DNA from: Cytobacillus sp. NJ13
GTDB lineage: Bacteria > Bacillota > Bacilli > Bacillales > Cytobacillaceae
Assembly: GCA_030348385.1 (NCBI GenBank)
Contig: JAUCFP010000006.1
Location: 62,001-126,000, forward strand
Direction of reading: 5' to 3'
Length of the DNA stretch: 64,000 nucleotides
Positions 1-8,475 of this stretch are shown here, piece by piece; the stretch's first letter is position 1; each line of letters begins with the position of its first letter. Under the pieces are notes generated by a model, which was not told where the DNA came from, made no database searches, and was given only the letters and a program-made list of their open reading frames with translations. The translations under genes and the position numbers were made by a program.

Positions 1-1547
1 TGGTAAAAGATTATCATCTTGGCGGGGTCATATTATTCCGTGAAAATGTCGTGACAACAGAACAGACAGCCACACTGGTTTCAGATTATCAGGAAGCTGC
101 CGATAAATTCGGCTTATTGATGACGATTGACCAGGAAGGCGGAATTGTTACTCGTCTTCAATCAGGAACGGACATGCCTGGCAATATGGCGTTAGGAGCT
201 GCCCGTTCTGAAGAAATTTCCCGCAAGGTCGGCAAGGCGATTGGAGAGGAACTGGCATCACTCGGCATTAATATGAACTTTGCACCTGTCATGGATGTAA
301 ATAATAATCCCGACAATCCGGTAATTGGCGTTCGTTCATTTGGTGAGGACCCGCAGCTTGTCGCTGACATGGGTGTTGCCTATACCGAAGGATTGCAATC
401 AGCAGGTGTTGCTGCTACTGCAAAGCATTTTCCCGGACATGGAGATACAGCAGTGGACTCACATCTTGGTTTGCCTGAAGTACCTCATGACAAAGAACGT
501 CTAAAAGAAGTTGAATTGTATCCTTTCCAAAAGGGAATGGAAGCAGGGATTGATGCGATCATGACAGCACATGTTACCTTCCCTAAGATTGATGATACAA
601 AAGCAATCTCGAAAAAAACAGGTGAAGAAATTGCAGTTCCGGCCACTCTTTCCCATAAAGTGCTGACAGAACTTATGAGGGAAGAAATGGGCTATGATGG
701 TGTCATTACAACAGACGCAATGAATATGAACGCAATCGCTGAACACTTTGGACCAGTTGACGCGGCCATTCGAGCAGTTAAAGCTGGAACAGATATTGTA
801 CTAATGCCTGTTGGACTTCAAGAAGTTGCGGAAGGGCTATTGAATGCGGTGGAGAATGGAGAAATATCAGAAAAACGTATTGATTCATCAGTTGAGCGAA
901 TTTTAACACTGAAAATAAAGCGGGGAATTATTAAAGAAGAGACATCACAGCCGATTGATGAAAAAATTGCAAACGCACTTGAGGTTGTTGGATCTGAAGA
1001 ACATAAACTAATAGAAAAAGAAGCAGCTGAACGTTCAGTCACATTGGTTAAAAATGATAGAGATGCACTGCCATTACAATTATCTCCTGAAGATAATATT
1101 GTCGTTGTCGGCAATACGTATATTACAGACTTAAAAAACGCAATCAGCAAGTCTCATGCAAACACAACGGTCATCCAGACCTCAAGCTATGCATTAACGG
1201 AAGAGCAGAAGCAGCAAATCAGGAATGCCAGTGCAGTTATTGTGGGCTCCTATACGTTTAATGTATCAGGCCGCTCACCGGACAGCGCCCAGATGAAAAT
1301 GGTTAATTCCATCATTGCTGAATCAGAAGCTCCTGTCATTTCGGTTGGCATACGTAACCCATATGACATCATGGCTTATCCGGAAGTTGATGCTTACATT
1401 GCACAATACGGCTTCAGAACGGCAAGCTTTGATGCATCTGCAGGTGTTGTTTTTGGCCAGGTCAATCCTTCAGGTAAATTGCCTGTAACAATTCCGGGTA
1501 CAGATGGCAGTGTTTTGTATGAATTTGGCCATGGATTGAGCTATTAG
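1..1547 (+). CDS. nagZ: beta-N-acetylhexosaminidase NagZ, glycoside hydrolase family 3 (5' end outside window)
   Basis: The reading frame is open from base 3, so the N-terminus lies upstream of the window; the GTG at 51 is not the real start, since the preceding codons read HLGGVILFRENV, a conserved NagZ stretch. The KHFPGHGDT motif near 420-450, with the D..SH dyad after it, and the nucleophile aspartate in GVITTDAMNM near 700-725 are both present. The second, C-terminal GH3 domain follows, as in the long Bacillus NagZ rather than the short Gram-negative form. The family removes terminal GlcNAc from GlcNAc-MurNAc muropeptide fragments; in Bacillus it acts outside the cell. The next gene is namZ, as in the B. 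subtilis mur operon. Family assignment is firm; symbol by homology from memory. Confidence 0.93.
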   Translation, partial: VKDYHLGGVILFRENVVTTEQTATLVSDYQEAADKFGLLMTIDQEGGIVTRLQSGTDMPGNMALGAARSEEISRKVGKAIGEELASLGINMNFAPVMDVNNNPDNPVIGVRSFGEDPQLVADMGVAYTEGLQSAGVAATAKHFPGHGDTAVDSHLGLPEVPHDKERLKEVELYPFQKGMEAGIDAIMTAHVTFPKIDDTKAISKKTGEEIAVPATLSHKVLTELMREEMGYDGVITTDAMNMNAIAEHFGPVDAAIRAVKAGTDIVLMPVGLQEVAEGLLNAVENGEISEKRIDSSVERILTLKIKRGIIKEETSQPIDEKIANALEVVGSEEHKLIEKEAAERSVTLVKNDRDALPLQLSPEDNIVVVGNTYITDLKNAISKSHANTTVIQTSSYALTEEQKQQIRNASAVIVGSYTFNVSGRSPDSAQMKMVNSIIAESEAPVISVGIRNPYDIMAYPEVDAYIAQYGFRTASFDASAGVVFGQVNPSGKLPVTIPGTDGSVLYEFGHGLSY

Positions 1548-1627
1548 GCACACTGCTATTTTTGAAAAAGAAAGGGTACAGGCAGCCTTAGGGATTTGCC
1601 CGTGCCTTCAATCTTAAGAATGAGAAT

Positions 1628-1690
1628 TGTCTAGCTTTAGCGCCAACCCCCTCGAGGTGTCGGGGATGGGCAAGGCGCTTCCGCTTTTCT
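1628..1690. repeat. Bacillus-type interspersed hairpin repeat
   Basis: The stretch begins TGTCTAGCTTTAGCGCC and ends GGCGCTTCCGCTTTTCT. AGCGCC (1639-1644) pairs with GGCGCT (1674-1679), and an inner CCCC pairs with GGGG (662-665 of the same kilobase). I recognise the two ends and the CTCGAG core from a short palindromic element scattered through Bacillaceae intergenic regions; this would be a short version. It sits between nagZ and namZ and stops just before the namZ ribosome binding site. Recognition is from memory, and no second copy was seen in this window. Confidence 0.6.
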
Positions 1691-1709
1691 GATCAAGGAG
1701 GGGAAAAAT

Positions 1710-2969
1710 ATGAAGAAATGGTTTATGGCATTTTTGACAATGATTCTCGTACTCTCTTCTTTAACTGTTGTGCTTGCAGATAACGGCAATGGCAAAGGAA
1801 AAGGCAAGAAAAAGAAATTCGAGCTTGGAGTTGAAGTTCTTTTAGATGATAAGAAGGATCTTATAGAAGGGAAAAGAGTTGGCTTAATTACAAACCCAAC
1901 TGGGGTAGACCAGAATCTAAACAGCATTGTCGATATTCTGCATAATGATCCCGATGTGGAGTTAACAGCTTTATATGGCCCGGAACATGGAGTCCGCGGA
2001 AGTGCACAGGCGGGAGAATACGTTGAGTATTATATCGATGAAAAGACAGGGCTTCCAGTATACAGCTTATACGGAAAAACCAAGAAGCCTACACCTGAAA
2101 TGCTGGAGAATATCGACGTGCTCCTGTTTGATATCCAGGATGTTGGAACACGTTTTTACACGTATATTTACACAATGGCTTATGCGATGGAAGCAGCAAA
2201 AGAAAACAATATCCCTTTCATCGTGCTGGACAGGCCAAATCCTCAAGGTGGAACAAAGGTTGAAGGGCCAGTGCTCGATATGAAGTATTCCTCATTTGTT
2301 GGGAATTACCCGATCCCGCTCCGGCATGGGATGACTGTAGGTGAACTGGCCGAATTATTCAATGAAGAGTTCGAAATTGGTGCAGATTTAACTGTTGTCA
2401 AAATGAATGGCTGGAAGCGCAATATGTATTATGATGACACGAGCCTTCCGTTTGTCATGCCGTCTCCTAATATGCCAACTTTAGATACTGCTTTAGTATA
2501 TCCGGGGGCTGCATTGATTGAAGGGACGAATGTTTCTGAGGGACGAGGAACAACGAAGCCGTTTGAATTAATTGGTGCTCCATTTATCAACGCTGATAAT
2601 TTGGCTGGACATTTGAACAGTCTTAATCTTCCGGGGGTAACCTTCAGAGCTGCTTCGTTTACACCAAGCTTCTCTAAGCATGCAGGACAGCTTTCCCATG
2701 GAGTTCAGATTCATGTTACACATCGAGATGCATTCAAGCCTGTTGAGACCGGACTTCACATCGTGAAGGCGATCCATGATCTGTATCCGGAAGACTTCGA
2801 ATTCCGTGCAGAGAACAGTGCAGGAATTTCATTCTTTGACAACCTGATGGGCAATGGATGGGTACGTGAAGCTATTGAGGAAGGGAAGCCAGTTGAAGAA
2901 ATCTCCTCCCAATGGCAGAAAGAATTAGAACAATTCAATCAGACACGTGAAGATTATTTACTCTATTAA
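1710..2969 (+). CDS. namZ: exo-beta-N-acetylmuramidase NamZ (DUF1343, GH171), secreted
   Basis: 419 aa. The ATG at 1710 follows AAGGAGGGG at good spacing. Residues 1-23 form a signal peptide (MKKW, hydrophobic core, VLAD), followed by a short basic NGKGKGKKKK stretch that may interact with the wall. The rest matches DUF1343 (B. subtilis YbbC/NamZ, about 414 aa): it contains GLITNPTGV, YGPEHGVRG, YSLYG and DIQDVGTRFYTYI. The family releases MurNAc from the non-reducing end of peptidoglycan fragments and works with NagZ just upstream, and the amidase AmiE elsewhere, in muropeptide breakdown. No frameshift. The assignment is strong, based on whole-length family motifs and the gene neighbour. Confidence 0.93.
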   Translation: MKKWFMAFLTMILVLSSLTVVLADNGNGKGKGKKKKFELGVEVLLDDKKDLIEGKRVGLITNPTGVDQNLNSIVDILHNDPDVELTALYGPEHGVRGSAQAGEYVEYYIDEKTGLPVYSLYGKTKKPTPEMLENIDVLLFDIQDVGTRFYTYIYTMAYAMEAAKENNIPFIVLDRPNPQGGTKVEGPVLDMKYSSFVGNYPIPLRHGMTVGELAELFNEEFEIGADLTVVKMNGWKRNMYYDDTSLPFVMPSPNMPTLDTALVYPGAALIEGTNVSEGRGTTKPFELIGAPFINADNLAGHLNSLNLPGVTFRAASFTPSFSKHAGQLSHGVQIHVTHRDAFKPVETGLHIVKAIHDLYPEDFEFRAENSAGISFFDNLMGNGWVREAIEEGKPVEEISSQWQKELEQFNQTREDYLLY

Positions 2970-2978
2970 ACTGACAGG

Positions 2979-3018
2979 AAAGAACTTGGCGGCAAAATGC
3001 CCCAGGTTCTTTTTTTTA
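2979..3018 (+). terminator. intrinsic terminator after namZ
   Basis: AAGAAC-TGG-GGC pairs with GCC-CA-GTTCTT around a short A-rich loop and is followed by eight T. It separates namZ from nagP, so nagP probably has its own promoter. Confidence 0.85.
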
Positions 3019-3116
3019 TTATATGGCGGGCCGGCATAATACTGATGGTGCCTGGTACTGAATTATAAAGCCTGTTCATATTATGTAATAATCCATGCAG
3101 AAAGAGGTGTGTAAAA

Positions 3117-4493
3117 ATGTTGGGGTTTTTACAAAAGATTGGCAAGTCTTTAATGCTGCCGATTGCAGTCATGCCTGCTGCTGCACTTTTGCTTAGGCTG
3201 GGACAGGATGACCTTTTAGGCATTCCGTTTATATCTGCAGCCGGGAATGCTGTTTTTGGACATTTGGCTCTCTTGTTTGCCATCGGGATTGCCATCGGTT
3301 TTTCTAAGGATGGAAGCGGGGCAGCTGCCCTCGCCGGTGCAGTGGGTTATTTTGTGCTGGCTGAAGGTGCCGCGGCGATAAACGAAACGGTCAATATGGG
3401 TGTTTTTGGGGGAATCATTTCCGGTATTATTGCAGGGCTATTATACAATAAATATCATGATATTAGGCTGCCGGAATGGCTTGGTTTCTTTGGAGGAAAA
3501 CGGTTTGTGCCGATTATCACATCACTTGTTATGATTGTCATTGCATTTTTGTTCGGGTATGTGTGGCCTCCTGTTCAGGCAGGCATTAACGGTGTGGGCG
3601 ATTGGATTATTGGTGCAGGTGCCGCAGGTGTTGGAGTCTTCGGATTCCTCAACCGATTATTAATTCCGGTTGGGCTCCATCATATTTTAAACACGCTTGT
3701 CTGGTTTGAGTTTGGTGAGTTTACTAATGCAGCCGGGGATGTCATTAAAGGAGACTTATGGCGTTTCCTTGCAAAAGATCCATCTGCAGGAATATTCATG
3801 ACAGGATTTTTCCCGATCATGATGTTTGGTCTGCCGGGTGCTGCTTTTGCCATGGTTGCAGCTGCTAAAAAGGAAAGAAGGAAAGCGGTGGCAGGGGCGA
3901 TGGCAGGTCTCGCATTTACTTCCTTCCTGACCGGTATAACAGAGCCGATTGAATTCTTATTTATGTTCTTATCACCGGTACTATATTTTATTCATGCTAT
4001 TTTAACAGGTTTGGCTATGTCCATCTCCTATGCCCTGGATATTCACCATGGTTTCGGGTTCTCAGCAGGCGCCCTGGATTATATTCTAAACTTCGGCATT
4101 GCCCAGAAGCCAGTGCTGCTTGCGGGAATAGGTCTCCTTTATGGTCTTCTGTATTTTGTGGTTTTCTATTTCCTAATCAAGAAACTGGATTTAAAAACGC
4201 CGGGAAGGGAAGATGAAATTGAAGGTGAATTTGAAGGGAGTTCCGCTATAAAAGGCAACTATGCTAAAGCTGCAGATGCTTATCTGGAGGCTTTGGGCGG
4301 CAGAGAAAATCTCGAAGAAATCGATAACTGCGTGACCCGCCTGAGATTAAAGGTGAACGATATGTCTCTTGTCGATGAAGGGCAATTAAAACAGCTGGGG
4401 GCAAAAGGGGTAATAAAGCTCAGCAAAACCAGTCTGCAGGTTATTGTTGGAACGGATGTAGAATTTCTGGCAAATGAATTGAAAAAGAAGTAA
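3117..4493 (+). CDS. nagP: PTS N-acetylglucosamine transporter, EIICB
   Basis: 458 aa, the usual NagP size. The order is EIIC then EIIB: a multi-span membrane part carries LLIPVGLHHILN and GITEPIEFLFMF, and the EIIB domain holds the phosphorylated cysteine Cys405 in DNCVTRLRL. MurP, the MurNAc carrier of the B. subtilis cluster, has the opposite order (EIIB first), so NagP is the better call. It imports and phosphorylates GlcNAc. There is no EIIA or HPr gene nearby, so EIIA is presumably borrowed from another PTS. The ATG at 3117 follows AGAGGTG. Its position behind nagZ and namZ fits uptake of the GlcNAc that they release. Confidence 0.9.
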   Translation: MLGFLQKIGKSLMLPIAVMPAAALLLRLGQDDLLGIPFISAAGNAVFGHLALLFAIGIAIGFSKDGSGAAALAGAVGYFVLAEGAAAINETVNMGVFGGIISGIIAGLLYNKYHDIRLPEWLGFFGGKRFVPIITSLVMIVIAFLFGYVWPPVQAGINGVGDWIIGAGAAGVGVFGFLNRLLIPVGLHHILNTLVWFEFGEFTNAAGDVIKGDLWRFLAKDPSAGIFMTGFFPIMMFGLPGAAFAMVAAAKKERRKAVAGAMAGLAFTSFLTGITEPIEFLFMFLSPVLYFIHAILTGLAMSISYALDIHHGFGFSAGALDYILNFGIAQKPVLLAGIGLLYGLLYFVVFYFLIKKLDLKTPGREDEIEGEFEGSSAIKGNYAKAADAYLEALGGRENLEEIDNCVTRLRLKVNDMSLVDEGQLKQLGAKGVIKLSKTSLQVIVGTDVEFLANELKKK

Positions 4494-4498
4494 ATGAT

Positions 4499-4530
4499 AA
4501 GCTGGCTCTCAGTCTCGGGGGCCAGCTTTT
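4499..4530 (+). terminator. intrinsic terminator after nagP
   Basis: AAGCTGGC (4499-4506) pairs with GCCAGCTT (4521-4528), followed by TTTT. Confidence 0.85.
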
Positions 4531-4801
4531 GTCACGTATCGTATTGCATGGATGCCTCAAATTCCTCTTGAACGGATGAAAAATATGCTTTCCTTATACA
4601 GTGAATATTAAGTAATTTTAAGATCTATGCAAATTATAATTCTAATAGCTTTTTATATTTTTCGTTTTTAAGTGTTATCCCCCCTGAACAAGCGCCATTT
4701 TTTCTCAGAATAGGATAGTAGTTTAAGCATGTCCAAATTTTAGACATAACATGTTACGTAAGGGTTCCCTTGCTAAATGATTTTAAAGGGGGGATATCAT
4801 A
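4531..4801. promoter_or_regulatory. intergenic stretch with an inverted repeat upstream of a small ORF
   Basis: No gene seen in these 271 bases. ATGTC (4729-4733) and GACAT (4743-4747) form an inverted repeat about 55 bases before the small ORF at 4802, a possible operator. No convincing -35/-10 pair was picked out. Confidence 0.35.
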
Positions 4802-4942
4802 ATGGTAGAACCATTAACGGTGTTAATTGTCATTCTTTTAGCCGTTGTATTGCTTTTGGCAAGTATTCTTGTACCTTCAGCAGAAGGTGCCATCGTGGAG
4901 GCAATTTGCAGTCTTTTGGGATGCTCTGCAAATGACGCTTAA
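4802..4942 (+). CDS. 46-aa single-span membrane peptide, function unknown
   Basis: ATG follows a strong AAAGGGGGG site at 8-base spacing, and an intrinsic terminator follows the stop directly, so this is very likely a real one-gene transcript. The peptide starts MVEPLTVLIVILLAVVLLL, one hydrophobic segment of about 20 residues. It ends in a short tail with two cysteines six residues apart (AICSLLGCSANDA). There is no lipobox, and few charged residues flank the segment. I do not recognise a family. Possible roles (small membrane-protein partner, toxin-like peptide, peptide signal) cannot be told apart from sequence. Confidence 0.7.
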   Translation: MVEPLTVLIVILLAVVLLLASILVPSAEGAIVEAICSLLGCSANDA

Positions 4943-4953
4943 AGCAAAATTAC

Positions 4954-4984
4954 AAAAACCCTGGTATACTTCCAGGGTTTTTCA
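4954..4984 (+). terminator. intrinsic terminator after the 46-aa ORF
   Basis: AAAAACCCTGG and CCAGGGTTTTT are a perfect 11-base inverted repeat with a 7-base loop, ending in a T run. Confidence 0.9.
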
Positions 4985-5090
4985 TATGAAGAAAATCAAA
5001 CAAATCTTTTTAACCCTGTAAGTTTGTCCATTTCAAATATACTGCAATTTCATAGAATAGTGAATGAAAACGAAGAAGGACGGGATAAAT

Positions 5091-5546
5091 ATGAAGGAAA
5101 CTAAACCAGAACAGCAGAATTCATCTGAAAAACCGGCAAACAATAAGAATCGGTATAATTCAGATGCTGTAGAAAAACTTGCAGCTAACTTACTGAAAGA
5201 TGAAAATAATATCAATTTTGGATCTTTATTTAAAATGGCCAATAAGATATTGAAGGATGATTCTCTTATGGGACTGGTTGAAGAAATCTCCCAAAAACCG
5301 CCTGAAGATAAAGATAGAGCAGCAATCGAAGAGATTTCAGACATAGAAAATAGAGAACTTGTTTCCTTGCAGAAAGAAATGGAAGCAATAAAGTCCGAAT
5401 TAAAAACAACTCGAAAAGAGGTAGCTGAATTAAAGAAACAAAACGCTTCCCTTTTAAGCTTATATTTAAAAGTACTCAATGCAGCAAACAATGATTTAAA
5501 AAAAGGTATTGGGCTTATATCAGGACTAAGCAAATTATTAAAATAG
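5091..5546 (+). CDS. uncharacterised cytosolic protein with C-terminal coiled coil
   Basis: 151 aa from the ATG at 5091, chosen because GAAGGACGGGA precedes it at normal spacing; an in-frame ATG at 5064 has no ribosome binding site. The first 25 residues are polar and probably disordered (KPEQQNSSEKPANN). The middle is helical, and residues around 85-125 form a likely coiled coil (LVSLQKEMEAIKSELKTTRKE). The tail GIGLISGLSKLL could be an amphipathic helix. There is no signal peptide and no enzyme motif. I do not recognise the family. It is a single gene with its own terminator. Confidence 0.75.
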   Translation: MKETKPEQQNSSEKPANNKNRYNSDAVEKLAANLLKDENNINFGSLFKMANKILKDDSLMGLVEEISQKPPEDKDRAAIEEISDIENRELVSLQKEMEAIKSELKTTRKEVAELKKQNASLLSLYLKVLNAANNDLKKGIGLISGLSKLLK

Positions 5547-5554
5547 ACACCTAA

Positions 5555-5587
5555 GGCATTACTTTTTACGGGTAATGCTTTTTTTTG
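5555..5587 (+). terminator. intrinsic terminator
   Basis: GGCATTAC pairs with GTAATGCT across a T-rich loop, followed by eight T. Confidence 0.85.
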
Positions 5588-5645
5588 AACAAACCTAGAC
5601 CGACTTGCCATAAATCCTTAAGATAGAAAGAAAAACTATAGGAAG

Positions 5646-5999
5646 ATGGTGACCCCTTTGGAAGAAAAAACAGAAAGGCTTGCTCAGCAGCAGCTTGATG
5701 CTTATAACCAGCAGAACATTGATGAATTCCTGGGAGCATATAGTGATGATGTAACAGTTATGACATTCCCTGGAGATGAGGTCATATATAGAGGAAAAGA
5801 AAAAATGAGGGAAAGGTACAGCCAGCTTTTTAAAAACAATCCGAATCAGCATGCTGAGCTGATTTCCAGAATGGTAAAAGGAAATATAGTTATAGATAAT
5901 GAATATGTTACTGGAAGGGCGAACGGCCAGTCTATTTATGCAATAGCGATGTATGAAATTAAAGAAGATAAAATTCAAAAAGTCTGGTTTGTAAAATAA
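5646..5999 (+). CDS. NTF2-like / SnoaL-like small protein
   Basis: 117 aa. The pattern fits the NTF2-like cone fold: an N-terminal helix EKTERLAQQQLDAYNQQNIDEFLGAYSDDV (given here only as a type example at residues 8-37), then VTVMTFPGDEVIYRGKEKM, then a beta-rich second half ending KVWFVK. Members with this layout are small isomerase-like or unassigned stress-associated proteins, and no catalytic Asp/His pair is obvious. The start is uncertain: the ATG at 5646 has AGGAAG only two bases away, whereas TTG at 5658 has GGTGA five bases upstream. It is a single gene between terminator-bounded neighbours. Confidence 0.72.
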   Translation: MVTPLEEKTERLAQQQLDAYNQQNIDEFLGAYSDDVTVMTFPGDEVIYRGKEKMRERYSQLFKNNPNQHAELISRMVKGNIVIDNEYVTGRANGQSIYAIAMYEIKEDKIQKVWFVK

Positions 6000-6126
6000 A
6001 ATAGTGTTAATTAAAAAATTTCGTAATCCGATCAAAAAAGTATTGTGCTATGCAGGAAAATCATTGATAATCTTTTAAAGATAGAGTGATACTCATCTAT
6101 ACATTTTTCTGATGAGGGGGAGTACA

Positions 6127-7002
6127 TTGAAAATTCGTGTATCCGCTGTGCAGTATCATCTGCACACCATTCGTTCATTTGAAGAGTTTGCCAGGCAATG
6201 TGAGCACTACATTAAAACTGCCCAGGAGTTCGGATCGGAGTTTGTCTTATTTCCTGAATTTTTTACCACACAGCTTTTGTCCATTGGAAGCGAGCAGGGA
6301 ACAAGTCTGACGATTAATGAGCTGCCTGGTTTTACAGAACAGTATAAAAAGCTATTTTCCAATTTTGCTAAAGATACAAAAATGCATATTATCGGCGGTA
6401 CACACGTTATTAACAGAGATGGCCGCCTTTATAATGTGGCGCATTTATTTTATCCGGATGGGCGGATTGAAGAGCAGGCTAAACTGCATATCACTCCTAC
6501 TGAAGTCCATGAGTGGAATATGTCACCTGGCGAAGGCCTCCGTGTATTTGATACAGATAAAGGGAGAATAGCCATCCTGACATGCTATGACATTGAGTTT
6601 CCGGAAATAGTCCGCATGGCAAAAGCAAAAGGAGCAGATGTTATTTTCTGTCCTTCCTGCACGGACGACCGGCATGGTTTCCACCGTGTCCGCTATACAA
6701 GCCATGCAAGAGCTATTGAGAATCAGGTTTATGTTGTGGTCACAGGAACAATTGGTTCTCTGCCTACTGTCGACTTTATGCGTGCCAATTTCGGCCAGGC
6801 AGCCGTCATTACACCGAATGATGTTCCATTTCCGCCAAAGGGGATTATGGTGGAAGGTGAGTTGAATGACGATATGATAGTGACTGCCGATCTTGACCTT
6901 AGCCTTTTATATGAAGTCCGCGAACGCGGTTCTGTTACGACTTGGCGCGACCGCAGAACGGATTTGTACGTCGACTGGGAAAAAGAAAATATCGAAGGAT
7001 GA
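6127..7002 (+). CDS. carbon-nitrogen hydrolase (nitrilase superfamily)
   Basis: 291 aa from TTG at 6127, which has GAGGGGGAG just upstream; the in-frame ATG at 6112 lacks a binding site. The Glu-Lys-Cys triad is visible: Glu in LFPEFFTT, Lys in AKLHITPTE, Cys in LTCYDIEFPE. It would hydrolyse an amide or omega-amide in the cytosol; the substrate is unknown. It is followed after four bases by a GNAT gene. B. subtilis YhcX, as I recall it, fuses a GNAT domain to this hydrolase type, so the pair may be the split form. Family call is strong, substrate open. Confidence 0.88.
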   Translation: MKIRVSAVQYHLHTIRSFEEFARQCEHYIKTAQEFGSEFVLFPEFFTTQLLSIGSEQGTSLTINELPGFTEQYKKLFSNFAKDTKMHIIGGTHVINRDGRLYNVAHLFYPDGRIEEQAKLHITPTEVHEWNMSPGEGLRVFDTDKGRIAILTCYDIEFPEIVRMAKAKGADVIFCPSCTDDRHGFHRVRYTSHARAIENQVYVVVTGTIGSLPTVDFMRANFGQAAVITPNDVPFPPKGIMVEGELNDDMIVTADLDLSLLYEVRERGSVTTWRDRRTDLYVDWEKENIEG

Positions 7003-7005
7003 AAA

Positions 7006-7674
7006 ATGGCATATAGAAGCGAATTTTATGTGTTTGACGGGGATAAGCCGGTGCCAGCTGTAATCAGGAATTATACTAAAGAGGATTTTGATCAGTTAAT
7101 TGACATTCAGGCAGAATGCTTTCCGCCGCCTTTTCCTTCAGATTTATGGTGGAATAAGGAGCAATTAACAAATCATGTGGAACTCTTTCCGGAGGGTGCA
7201 CTATGCATTGAGGTTGAAGGAGTATTAGCTGGGTCTTTAACAGGGCTAATTATTAATTTTGATCCTTCACACCCAAAGCATACATGGGAAGAAATAACCG
7301 ACAGCGGCTATATTCGCAATCATAGTCCTCAAGGCAATACATTATATATTGTTGATATAAGTGTCCGCCCCAAGTTCCGAAAACTTGGGCTGGGCAAATT
7401 AATGACGCAGGCTATGTATCAGGTTGTCATAAGCTTAGGTCTCGATCGGTTGCTTGGAGGGGGGCGGATGCCTGGCTACCATAAATTCGCCCATGAAATG
7501 TCTGCCCACGAATATCTTCAGCAATTGATCGAAGGGAAAAAGAAAGATCCGGTTATCACATTTTTGCTGAGGTGCGGCCGAACTCCGCTTATTGTTGCAG
7601 AAAATTATTTAGAAGATGAAGAGTCACTTAATTACGGTGCCTTAATGGAGTGGAAGAATCCATTTAAGGTTTAA
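7006..7674 (+). CDS. GNAT family N-acetyltransferase
   Basis: 222 aa. The GNAT acetyl-CoA-binding motif A is seen as DISVRPKFRKLGLGKLM, with the preceding beta strand NTLYIVD. The C-terminal part from about residue 150 (GGGRMPGYHKFAHEMSAHEY) is longer than a minimal GNAT domain. The ATG at 7006 starts three bases after the hydrolase stop, with AAGGATG overlapping, so translation is likely coupled. It may acetylate a small substrate made or released by the hydrolase. Function beyond the family is inference from the operon. Confidence 0.85.
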   Translation: MAYRSEFYVFDGDKPVPAVIRNYTKEDFDQLIDIQAECFPPPFPSDLWWNKEQLTNHVELFPEGALCIEVEGVLAGSLTGLIINFDPSHPKHTWEEITDSGYIRNHSPQGNTLYIVDISVRPKFRKLGLGKLMTQAMYQVVISLGLDRLLGGGRMPGYHKFAHEMSAHEYLQQLIEGKKKDPVITFLLRCGRTPLIVAENYLEDEESLNYGALMEWKNPFKV

Positions 7675-7694
7675 GCGGCAAAGGAGATAGTATA

Positions 7695-8366
7695 TTGGAA
7701 TATATCAGAATTACGAGTATTCATGATCCGCTTTTTGTTAAAATGCATGAGTTAATGAAAGAAGTCTTTCCTCCTGAAGAAGTACTTGAGTTCGAATTGT
7801 GGAAGGAACCTCTTGAAGATTCGGGAATTCGTGTGTTTGCAGCTGTTCATGAAGGTGATGTAGTTGGTGCCACAGAATATCGCTACTATCCGCAATGGAA
7901 TATTGCCATGACAGATTTTACAATCATTGGCCGTCAGGGCTTAAGCATTGGCCGTTTCCTTGCACAAAATCGATCCAAGGATCTGGATGAACTTGCCCGC
8001 CAAAACGGTAAGGAGCTATTTGGCATGTTTGCAGAAATTTATGATCCTTATGGGATTGAAGACCATGAATTTGGCGGTGCCAAGCCAATGAACCCATTCG
8101 TCCGCCGTGAGGTTTTGTCTCATATGGGCTATAAAAAGCTTGATTTCCCTTATCTTCATCCTTCTTGGAAAAATGATGGGGAAGCAGTTAAGGGCCTTGA
8201 TTTTTGCTTCATGCCAGCTGATGAAGAAATCACAGAAATTCCTTCTGAATTAGTTATTAATTTCTTAACAGAATATTATTCTGTATTATCTGCTAAACCA
8301 CAGGATTGGTATACAATGATAGAGCAGTTAAAAGAGAAAGAACATATTTCCCTATTGCCTTTATAA
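7695..8366 (+). CDS. GNAT-like protein, third gene of hydrolase operon
   Basis: 223 aa, starting with TTG at 7695 after AAGGAGAT. The N-terminal 130 residues follow a GNAT-like order (MHELMKEVFPPEE, then VFAAVHEGDVVGATEYRYY, then a strand and helix), but the glycine-rich motif A is weak (RQGLSIGRFLAQNRSKDLDE, residues 80-99). The central region has conserved-looking EIYDPYGIEDHEFGGAKP. Only 20 bases separate it from the previous GNAT gene, and a terminator follows. Probably a divergent acetyltransferase or a partner of the upstream pair. Confidence 0.6.
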   Translation: MEYIRITSIHDPLFVKMHELMKEVFPPEEVLEFELWKEPLEDSGIRVFAAVHEGDVVGATEYRYYPQWNIAMTDFTIIGRQGLSIGRFLAQNRSKDLDELARQNGKELFGMFAEIYDPYGIEDHEFGGAKPMNPFVRREVLSHMGYKKLDFPYLHPSWKNDGEAVKGLDFCFMPADEEITEIPSELVINFLTEYYSVLSAKPQDWYTMIEQLKEKEHISLLPL

Positions 8367-8371
8367 TCTGC

Positions 8372-8405
8372 AAAAAGCCCTTATACTTAAGGGCTTTTTA
8401 TTTTT
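8372..8405 (+). terminator. intrinsic terminator of the hydrolase/GNAT operon
   Basis: AAAAGCCCTTA and TAAGGGCTTTTT form the stem with a short loop and trailing T-rich stretch. Confidence 0.88.
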
Positions 8406-8475
8406 ATGTTTAGAGGGGAAACGATAAAGGGAATGAATATAATAGTAATGTTCAACCGAAAAGAGGGATCTGTTC

